Shown: positions 55,836 through 64,000 of the stretch, piece by piece
How positions within the stretch are numbered: position 1 is the first letter of the stretch
Layout of the letters: each line of letters starts with the position of its first letter
Origin: Plecoglossus altivelis
Lineage: Eukaryota > Chordata > Actinopteri > Osmeriformes > Plecoglossidae
Assembly (NCBI GenBank): GCA_036571765.1
Contig: BROE01000016.1
Span: forward strand, 8,141,491-8,205,490
Length of the DNA: 64,000 nucleotides
Reading direction: 5' to 3'
The notes under the pieces: model-generated
The model's database searches: none
What the model was told of the DNA's origin: nothing
Seen by the model: only the letters and a program-made list of their open reading frames with translations
Position numbers and translations under genes: made by a program

Positions 55836-58800
55836 CTGTGCACGCGTGTGCTTAAATGCTCAAAAAGCATGTATCAGTTCCTGTCTCACTACAAAACCGT
55901 GTGAAATGCACTGAGTGTGCCTTGCTGCATGAAGTGAATGAGTTGAGTAAGGTGAGTCCTTTTATCTTAATGTTTGATGTTCAATATTGAGTTTTAATGT
56001 CATTCATCAACCTTCATCAGTACACTAACAGTAGTATTTGTATTTTTCCATCTCTAAGAACCACTTTGCAGCATGGTTCCCTTGTAACTTTTCTTTGCAA
56101 TGTGCTCATTTATCAAAAGAGGTTGCTCTCATCAATAAATCTGTTGTTTTTTAAAGGGTCAAAATCCTTTCCAACTGGCCAAGAAGTAAACGGCGCCAGA
56201 GATCTGCCTAGCCATATTTCTCTAAAAGCTGCCATGAGCAAACTTGAAGACGTTAGGAGGTACCTTTGAGTTTTGACCCAACCAGGGCACCATCTTACAG
56301 ATTTTCCAGAAAGCTGAGAGAGGGCCAGTATCATTGGGCGCTCATGTAGCAGTGAGCACACTGACTTTGCCGAAGCAAAAAAAAAATCGGAAAGGAATTT
56401 TCAGTCCTTTCCAGTTTTTTGCTGAAGGCCACTCGTATGGAAATGCCATCACCATGACAGAGAGATACAGATGCATTTGTTTGACTTTCACATGCTCGAT
56501 ACTTTCATCTATTTTATTCACTATGTGAAGGCGAGACATTAACTTTTTATTGTGTACAATTCTTTTGTGTTTTCTCTGTCACCAACAACTGTGATTCAAA
56601 AATTCAGAGCAGCTCACAAAACAGATCGACGCAGTCTTTCGGTCTTCATGTGTTTCCAAGACAAGCCAAAAACATAGGAAAACACCTATTGATGATTCCT
56701 GATTTCAAACTCACTGCCATCTCTACTATCCTTGCTGCTGCAGGTGTAACATACTGTTTGATTGTGCACAAGGATGAACTTTGACACAAGCATTGCATAT
56801 TGTTGGTATGCATTTCTACTTGTCTGTACATTTATTCACATTCTTGGGTGTTTAATGATGCCACATATTAATTTTGTATATTAGGATTAATGTGTTACAA
56901 TATGTCCAGAGTCCATTTGTATTTGTTGCATTGAAGCAACATGACATGCCCATAAATAATCCAGACGAGGAGCTTAATAGATAGTAGCTTTCCAAAATGC
57001 TGAAATGATCTGTCGCCTAGTCCTCTGCCATCGCTTAGAACATTCACATAAGTCTTTCATTGATACGCCAAACTCAAGTAGTCATTATGCATTGAAAATA
57101 AAAGACAACTTTAATATTCCTACTCCAAGGAAAAGGACAATGATTAATTTTACCCACTGAAGTGAAACTATAGGCATCTACACATAGCAGGAAACAGTAT
57201 GTTTGGGGGTGGCATTAAGGGGGTGCGTCATAATAGTTTGATGGGTTTTTTTCAGTTATGCACAGCATACTATCCCAGCCAAGTTCTTGTTTTGATGCTT
57301 GTAAAATAAGGATTGTCTATTAAAACAAATGGTCATGTTTTAATCCTAATATGACTTATTAGGTTGTACTTTGCATGGATAATCATACACAAATGTAACA
57401 AAAAAAAAACAATACTGTAGATTATCCCTGTAGTTGAGTTTTTAAGTTTTCATCCAAGACATTGTAAGAGGACGGTAAATTATCTGGCAATGTTTGTGGG
57501 AAGTATTAACATATTTATTTGAATCAGCTCGTTTTAGGAACATTGCAATGAAACGTACCCTCCGTCTTTGACTCATTTGAACCTATGCTGTGTTCACTTC
57601 ACTATGTTGAAACCCGAAGACTGAATTGTTTGATTGTCTGATACAGTTAGTGGCATTATCGGTTTGTGACTTTAATTATATTCAACACAAACTTTCCTGT
57701 TTTGTAGAGAATTAACTGCACGGAAGCATTCCTTGTGTCATTTTGACATCCGACAAACCTGGTTATAAATTGTGTATTTTCCCCATTAACTTTGGGTGTT
57801 TGCTGTTGTTTAGCATACAAATTGTGTTGCTACACTGTGGGGGACTATAATACTGGTAAAGAAAATAAGCATTAGAGAAGGAAATCAGAATGCACATTAT
57901 TTTAAAGGCTTTGAAGATGGCGAATATTACAATGCTCTGCAAAGTTTTATTTAAACATTTTATTCCAGTATCTTAGTCCCAGGTTATATTAAAGACTTGT
58001 CAAAAAAGGTATCTTTAGTTCACGATGATGTAAGTATGCAACCAACACCAAATGTAATAAACCATGTATGTGTGCATAGCCCCATTTAGAAGTAACTTCT
58101 TACATCTTAAAGTAGGCTGTCCTTGTCAGACCAAATAGTATTACCTCTATAGTAGTACCCTCTTCAAAGTACACAAACTAGTACTGATTGCAGCGATTTA
58201 AAAAACAATAGAAAATGCTGGCCCAAGTTGTGGTTATGTGTTTGTGTAACTCATGCCAAGAAGCATTCACCATGCTCATTTACTTTTTGATGGGATGATC
58301 TGTAATTGTATGCATTACATTTATGCTTTCTTCACATTTATATTTTGCACAGTTATGGACATAGTCTACTCTTTAATTTTATCATCTGTGGACAGTATTA
58401 TGATACGTTTGTATGATGTTTCTTTGGTAAGAATTTCCTTCTTGACACAAGTGTATTTTATTATACTTTGTCATCTTCATGTTAGTGTACTCTTCATATT
58501 TTGTCTCATAATTTCAGAATGCATCACTTATTCATATAAAAGATAACTAACTTAAATTTAACAAAAAACAAGGAATAAATTGTTATTTAGACATGCTTGG
58601 ATCAATGCACGAAATGGTCCTTTTCTAAATATATTAGTTACATTTGAAAGCCTCACCCAATTATTCCATTTAAAATCCAATCCACATCCAGTTTAAATAA
58701 TCTTTCCCCAAAATCAAGTTTAGCTATGCGTTTTCACTTTGTATATGAAGAGTACACAGATCTTTTTTAAAGGAGGGATTCAGTTGGAGTTGAGCATTTG

Positions 58801-60459
58801 GTCAGAATTACCTGTTTATGGCAAAGAGTTGTGTCCCTTTTGTCTGCGCATCTCCTTTTAATTTGTTCATAATAAGTTTAGGAGAAAATATTGTTAGTTA
58901 ACTTAATATACATTTGTTATCTTAACGATCCTCTGTAAATAATGGAAATAACTCAAGATGTATAATGTTGTAAAAATCTGGTTGTGTGATTTAGTGTATT
59001 TCTTTACGTTTCAGTACATGATTGCAAACACATAAGTGGGCATTTATTTTAATGCATTTAATGTTAAAACCATCTGCATGATGACTTTGTTAATAAGCAC
59101 TATTCACATGAAGCAACAGTGTAACTTGATAACCTCATTTAATGCCTAAGCAATGTAACCCTTTAGAAACTCCTGTTGCAGACGATTCTGTGGTGCAAAA
59201 TTGAATTTACATGTAAAATCGTATAGACAGATACAGGCCTACTCAATCCACAATTTAGTGTTTTATTAACTTCAATGAGAGTGGGGTCAAAATTACTGTT
59301 ACTGACGTTTTTATTTTCAGAAAATGTTTTTACTTTTTATATACCATAAATGGCAGCTTTAGTCACTGATTGCCAAAACAAATTTCACTGTTAAAATACG
59401 TGATTGAAAACGTCATCAAGAATTCAAAATAAAGAGATTGAGAATCATGTGCTGTCACATAATTGAATGTGGTTACACATATGGTATGCAGATATAATAC
59501 AAATATAATATGCATGATCGTTTGTGGTAAACTGTAAAAGAATGTATTGTATATGTAAATAATTGTCATTATTCTTCCCGTAAGAAAAAGAGGCTTGCAC
59601 CCTTGAGATGTGGAATCGAGTATTATAAAGGGCGGATGCTCTTCCATCCAACCAACAGGGGTGGACAAAAACACACTTTCTGACGTAGCCTACTACATAA
59701 AATAGAGAGTGAAAAAATTACCATATGGAGAGAATATCACAGACCTATCCATGATTGCAAGAGAAGAACATATTAGAACGCTTGGATAATTAGCCCGTCT
59801 CTTTAGTTAATGGAAGTGCACGCAGCTTGCAGTATTGGCTGATCTGTTAACGCACATCTGCCTCGATATGGGACTATATAATGCCGACCGCAGGTGCTTT
59901 TTCGAGTCAATTACTTCATAAAATGAGCTGATGGGGAAAGGATATAAGCACAACCACTTATAAGGTTTGTATAAAGGAGGTTGCTTAACTTATTAGTAGT
60001 ATTCGAATGGACTGGACTTCTGTCCATCAATTATAAAAATCTTGCAATAATTGGGATATTCCCTCCCAATTCCATATTCCGACAGACATCGTGTGTCTGT
60101 GATTAAGTTAAATATAACTTAGACATTTTATTTCAATTGAACATTCATTTTACAAAATGCATTCGTTCAATTTAAAAATGTATAATTTAATAGCCTAATG
60201 TTTACCCATTTTAAAATCTAACGTGCGTCGCAGAGTAAACATAGGAGGCTTATTAAAGTATGTCATCTGCTGTAGAAATTCAATTTCAAGTGCCTTCCTT
60301 CGTAATAGTATACATATATAACAATTGTCTTTAATGTTGTTACTCATCAACTATTTGCTATGATTTAATTCTTTTGGCCAAAAGACTTGGAGAAATTCTC
60401 AGTAACAGGTGTGAGCTTGATCAAAGGGCTTTCCTATGGTGGCCAGTCAAAAGCTGGCC
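55836..60459. other. Intergenic region between col13a1 and prkg2-like; prkg 5' flank
   Basis: 4.6 kb, strongly AT-rich, without a supportable gene. Further AATAAA motifs (near 56134 and 57099) could serve longer col13a1 transcripts. The last 600 bp should contain the promoter and 5' leader of the kinase gene. Confidence 0.6.
59875..59882 (+). promoter_or_regulatory. Candidate TATA box for the kinase gene
   Basis: TATATAAT followed after about 25 bp by GC-richer sequence, 580 bp upstream of the start codon. The only evidence is the motif and its position. A leader intron with acceptor near 60400 is also possible. Confidence 0.2.
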
Positions 60460-60926
60460 ATGGGCAACGGTTCGATTAAAGCCCCACGGCCTGAGGAAAG
60501 CTGCCTGGCCTCCACCATGAGGGACCAAGACCCTCCAGGCTGGGACACAGAGCCTCTGAGGCTGCGGATAGCCCACTTAGAAGAGGAGCTGGCCAGGAGG
60601 GACCAGGAGTTCAGAGCCCAGGAGCTTCAGCTGCTGAACCTCCAGAGGGAGCTGGAGGCCAAAGTCTCCCAAATTGACAAGCTTAAAGACGCCATCGGCT
60701 ACAACAGCCTGGGCCGCTCCCCGCCGGCGCCACTCAGACACAGCCATCGTCTGCTGAGCGTCATCAACCAGGGCCCAACCCGCTTCCACAGGGTGGCTGT
60801 GGAGGTGCACCGCAGGCTAAAGGCCAAGGAAGGGGTTTCAGCCGAGCCCACCTCAGGACACTTCTGTGGGGTTCCCCGCACTCCCAATGTGTCCATCGAG
60901 AGGGCTCATGTCCGCAAGGACTCCAA
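60460..60926 (+). CDS. prkg2: prkg2-like exon p1 (467 bp coding)
   Basis: From MGNGSIK to RKDS plus the two bases AA, donor gtaagt. The start at 60460 is chosen because ggccATGG is a strong initiation context and yields the MGNGS myristoylation sequence. An in-frame ATG at 60436 (cctATGG) would add MVASQKLA and block myristoylation. Confidence 0.9.
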
Positions 60927-63900
60927 GTAAGTCAGTGATCATGCTTTTCCTTGTCCGTCAAAACTCCCTAGACCATTAAAATACTTAACCACACACATAT
61001 ACAGTACCTGTCAACAGAGATGAAAAGGTGGAAATAATATGCGGCTGATGGCTTATCAAACTATATCAAAATGTCCAATCAGGCCATGATGTTCCTTACC
61101 AACTCTTTTGTTCTTAGTGACTTGATTATTTAATGTGAGCTGAACATCACAATTAAAATCCACAGATTAGGAGCTGAATTGATTACGTTTTCCCCAACAA
61201 AAATGTACTTGTGCAAAAGTTGTCTGGTGCATGCTTGGAAATCTCCACAGTAAAACTAGCTGACTCTCTTGAACCGATGGCCTTCAGACAACCAAGCCTT
61301 TGTATTCCCTCCCACTCTTGGGAGAATTGAAAGCTTGTATTAGCATTGGTAGATAATAGACAAGCAGACATGGAAACAAAGACCAGAGCATCTATATGCA
61401 TGGGCCTATTGTCCAGATCATTATAGCTTCAATTTAAGCTGGCATGCTTTGCACTGACACACGCTCACAGCCAGTAATACATTCACTAGGTCCATATTAG
61501 GTTCATCGACAGACCGTTGTCTGTGTGATGTGGAAATCACAACGTAAGATGCATCGTCTGTGATGCTGACTGGCTGTGCTCAATGCACAGGTTTGCTCTG
61601 TACGTTCATATTTGCTTAGAGTTTTGCAGTGGGTAACATGAATAATATCATGGGAGCTGTTGTTCCTAGTTTGCGAGAGCTGACCATTAAGTGAGAATAA
61701 TGAAATGGCAGAAAGAGGTTCTGTCAGGTGTGCACGTAATGCTAAAAGAAGTGTACATGGTTGTATCTATTCCTGATTTAAACAAAGTTATGACAAATGC
61801 ACAGCTAAGATTGGGAGTAACTTTTAGCAGGTTTATTAGTGAAAATGAAACAAGATTATGTAGCTAAGTTATGCAGTTACTGTACTGGTATAACTACAAG
61901 GCATGATACATGATATTGGAAGTTTATGTTCATATGGTAAACTCAGTGTATAAAATATTTCTTGTCTACAAGTCAACCATGGCAATCTAAACAGATAACA
62001 TTTTCATAGAAAGCCCTACGTTTGCTAATCACTTCATTTGCATTCATCCTTCTTGTTTGTTTGCCTGACAGGGAACACAAGGTTTTAAAACGCATATGTC
62101 TTCCTAAAAGGTATGCATTTTCTTGTAGCACCAAGAAGCTCATCAACGATGCCATCTTGAACAATGACTTTCTGAAGAAACTGGAGCCACAGCATACAAG
62201 GGAGATGGTGGACTGCATGTACGAGAGAGTCTACACTGAGGGCCAGCTGGTCATCCAGGAAGGAGAGCCAGGGAACTACCTCTACGTTCTCGCAGGTCCA
62301 TGTCAATCCACATCATCAGCCAGTGAAGTCTTACGACGCTAAAGTGGCAACCCTAACCCTATACTAATAGTAGTCCAATTTAGATTTCTCATAATGCACT
62401 CTAACCTGTAATCGATAAAGGGTATAAGGTGCTGTGGAAGAAAATGTTGCCATTCAAAACCATACTTTATTATGTATATATATATATATTGTCCTCTATG
62501 GTTTATTTTCTGACTGCTCTGTGTTCGTGTGTGTAGATGGATTGCTGGATGTCATGCAGAATGGCAAGTTGCTGGGAGAGATGCGACCTGGGACAGCTTT
62601 CGGAGAGTTGGCAATACTGTACAACTGTAAAAGAACTGCCACAGTGAAGGGTGAGCCTATTGAATTACAAAATTGTAGTTCTGAAAGAACATCATACACA
62701 TGCAAAATATTGAGTTTGACATAGAGGTTAGTTATATTTGATACGTACACATGATGTACCACAGTCCACGCGAGACCTTACCCAGGGATTAAAGTTTCTC
62801 TCCAATTTAATTGGTGTTTATTTAATCCAACTTCCTAGCTGTGTCCCAGTCCCATATCTGGGCTCTGGACCGACAGACCTTCCAGAAAATCATGATGAGG
62901 ACCACACAAGCCAGACACGAGGAGTACTTCAGCTTTCTTCGCAGGTATACACGCAGGCCTAGACCTTGCCAAAGTGCCTCTCTAACTCGGTCTCAACAAA
63001 CTTGGCAGCAATTCATGAACATAAAATGCCTTTTAATAAATCAAAGACTAACTTTTATTCTTCTGAGTTCTCCATTAAAACACAAAACTTTAGCTAAAAC
63101 TTTATGTGCATGCTGTGCCCTGCAGTGTGTCTCTGCTCAGAGACCTACCTGAAGAAAAGCTTGCCAAGATAGTAGACTGCCTTGAAGTGGTGAGCCCTTA
63201 CTGTGCCCCCTCAGTACTGGACCACACAACTATATTGCACATTTTAAAAGGGCCCCTCTCAGAATAACATCTCTCATTGACAGGATTATTTTGATAAAGG
63301 AGAGTACATCATTCGGGAGGGTGAGGAAGGAAACACATTCTTCATCATAGCTAAAGGAGAGGTAAAATAGAAACTACTGTAGCTAGGAGCTGTAATGTCA
63401 ATAAAGTTGATGAGTCAGCAGTTTTGTGCCAAAACACCAGAGGAACTATCTGTTGAATTGCAATGTTTCTTTAAAATTGGACAGGTGTCAGTAACACAGA
63501 GCACAGAGGGCTGTCTGGAACCCCAGGAGATCAAGACTCTGGGTGTGGGGGACTACTTTGGAGAGAAGGCACTCATAAGGTAAGAGTACGGCCCCCAATA
63601 GTATAACACTCTACTTTAACTCACAGAGGTTTGCTAGTATAAGGAAATGTCAAAATTGACATTTTATTTCTGAATCTGAAAATGTTACTGACAATGACCA
63701 CTCAGTTTCAGTCATTTCATAACAGGATGCTGTGGGCTTGGAATGTAGAATGGCCATTAACACAGACAAATTCATCATACACGTGTGCTGTTCTCTTGCA
63801 GTTTTCAAACCAATGTTTATTGTGCCACTGTTCTGCCCATACAGTGACATATACAGTACATTTTCCTATCTCTTTGTCTAGTGAGGATGTGCGCTCAGCC

Positions 63901-63950
63901 AACATAATCTCCAAGGAGAATGACACACAATGCTTGGTGGTGGATAGAGA
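60460..63950 (+). CDS. prkg2: cGMP-dependent protein kinase, type II-like; N-terminal half, 3' end outside window
   Basis: Serine/threonine kinase activated by cGMP. Eight exons join into 386 residues plus two bases. The protein starts MGNGSIK, like PRKG2, whose Gly2 is myristoylated and holds the enzyme at membranes. Residues about 33-80 form a leucine-rich coiled coil for dimerisation. VHRRLKAKEGVSAEP (116-130) is the autoinhibitory segment. CNB-A covers about 157-300 with FGELAILYN...RTATVK. CNB-B starts near 307 with YFGEKALI (356-363) and DVRSAN. VSVTQSTEG and DVRSANII follow PRKG2 rather than PRKG1. The catalytic domain lies to the right of the window. All splice phases agree. The symbol is tentative: it could be a teleost duplicate or a third PRKG-family gene, since it sits beside col13a1. 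Confidence 0.9.
60927..62128 (+). other. prkg2-like intron 1
   Basis: 1.2 kb. The last 57 bp (62072-62128) stay open in frame with p2 behind an alternative acceptor. Nothing else recognised. Confidence 0.8.
62129..62295 (+). CDS. prkg2: prkg2-like exon p2 (167 bp), start of CNB-A
   Basis: From TKKLINDAILNNDFLKKLE to GEPGNYLYVLA, acceptor ttttcttgtag, donor gtccat. Aligns with human PRKG2 EKKLITDALNKNQFLKRLD and GEPGNHIFVLA. Confidence 0.93.
62537..62650 (+). CDS. prkg2: prkg2-like exon p3 (114 bp), CNB-A phosphate-binding cassette
   Basis: From DGLLDVMQNGKLLGEM to FGELAILYNCKRTATVK, acceptor gtgtgtag, donor gtgagc. The Arg-Thr pair after the cassette fits cGMP binding. Confidence 0.93.
62839..62944 (+). 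CDS. prkg2: prkg2-like exon p4 (106 bp)
   Basis: Reads AVSQSHIWALDRQTFQ and on to ARHEEYFSFLR, acceptor acttcctag, donor gtatac. Corresponds to human WALDREVFQNIMRRTAQAR. Confidence 0.93.
63126..63189 (+). CDS. prkg2: prkg2-like exon p5 (64 bp)
   Basis: SVSLLRDLPEEKLAKIVDCL then EV, acceptor gccctgcag, donor gtgagc. Linker helix between the two cGMP sites. Confidence 0.93.
63284..63361 (+). CDS. prkg2: prkg2-like exon p6 (78 bp), start of CNB-B
   Basis: DYFDKGEYIIREGEEGNTFF then IIAKGE, acceptor ttgacag, donor gtaaaa. Confidence 0.93.
63485..63579 (+). CDS. prkg2: prkg2-like exon p7 (95 bp)
   Basis: VSVTQSTEGCLEPQEIKTLG followed by VGDYFGEKALI, acceptor attggacag, donor gtaaga. VTQSTEG is a PRKG2-type sequence. 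Confidence 0.94.
63882..63950 (+). CDS. prkg2: prkg2-like exon p8 (69 bp)
   Basis: SEDVRSANIISKENDTQCLV then VDR plus the bases GA, acceptor tttgtctag, donor gtaagt. The Arg-Ser of DVRSAN lies at the second cGMP site. The next exon is outside the window. Confidence 0.93.
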
Positions 63951-64000
63951 GTAAGTGGCGTTACGACAATGTGACAACACGCACATGCACACACTTTTAA

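Overview
This window is genomic DNA of a vertebrate, most likely a teleost fish. It is dominated by long introns and simple repeats, and every recognisable gene part is a short exon with GT-AG splice sites. All genes found are on the + strand. A degenerate palindromic repeat at 22336-22445 resembles a family that, from memory, is abundant in salmonid and pike genomes. That makes a salmoniform or esociform source possible but unproven.

Region 1 (1-11385) has no exon I can support. It is probably part of the long first intron of the gene that follows, or the flank before it. Region 2 (11386-54326) is a nearly complete col13a1 gene encoding the membrane-anchored collagen alpha-1(XIII) chain. Forty-two coding exons plus a stop-codon exon are visible, giving about 649 residues. 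They cover collagenous domain COL1, interruption NC2, COL2, interruption NC3, COL3 and the cysteine-containing C-terminal tail NC4. The first exon, with the cytosolic tail, transmembrane helix and NC1, is not in the window. Most exons are small multiples of 9 bp (27, 36, 45, 54) in phase 0. One exon is only 8 bp, two neighbouring exons have NAGNAG acceptors, and the penultimate cysteine exon is present in two different versions. The intron before the last coding exon carries about 48 copies of a 21-bp minisatellite. The last coding exon ends in AATAAA right at its splice donor, and the next exon begins with the stop codon.

Region 3 (about 54324-60459) holds the col13a1 3' untranslated region and an AT-rich intergenic space with a possible TATA-type promoter. 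Region 4 (60460-63950) is the 5' half of a cGMP-dependent protein kinase gene of the type II kind (prkg2-like). Eight exons encode a myristoylation-type N-terminus, a leucine-zipper coiled coil, an autoinhibitory segment and both cyclic-nucleotide-binding domains. The kinase domain lies beyond the right edge.

The two genes are neighbours rather than a functional unit: one makes a cell-adhesion collagen, the other a membrane-associated signalling kinase. The only clear mobile element is a 131-bp non-autonomous hAT-type element at 50142-50272. No tRNA, rRNA or CRISPR array was seen. Comparisons with human COL13A1, COL25A1 and PRKG2 are from memory and were not computed.
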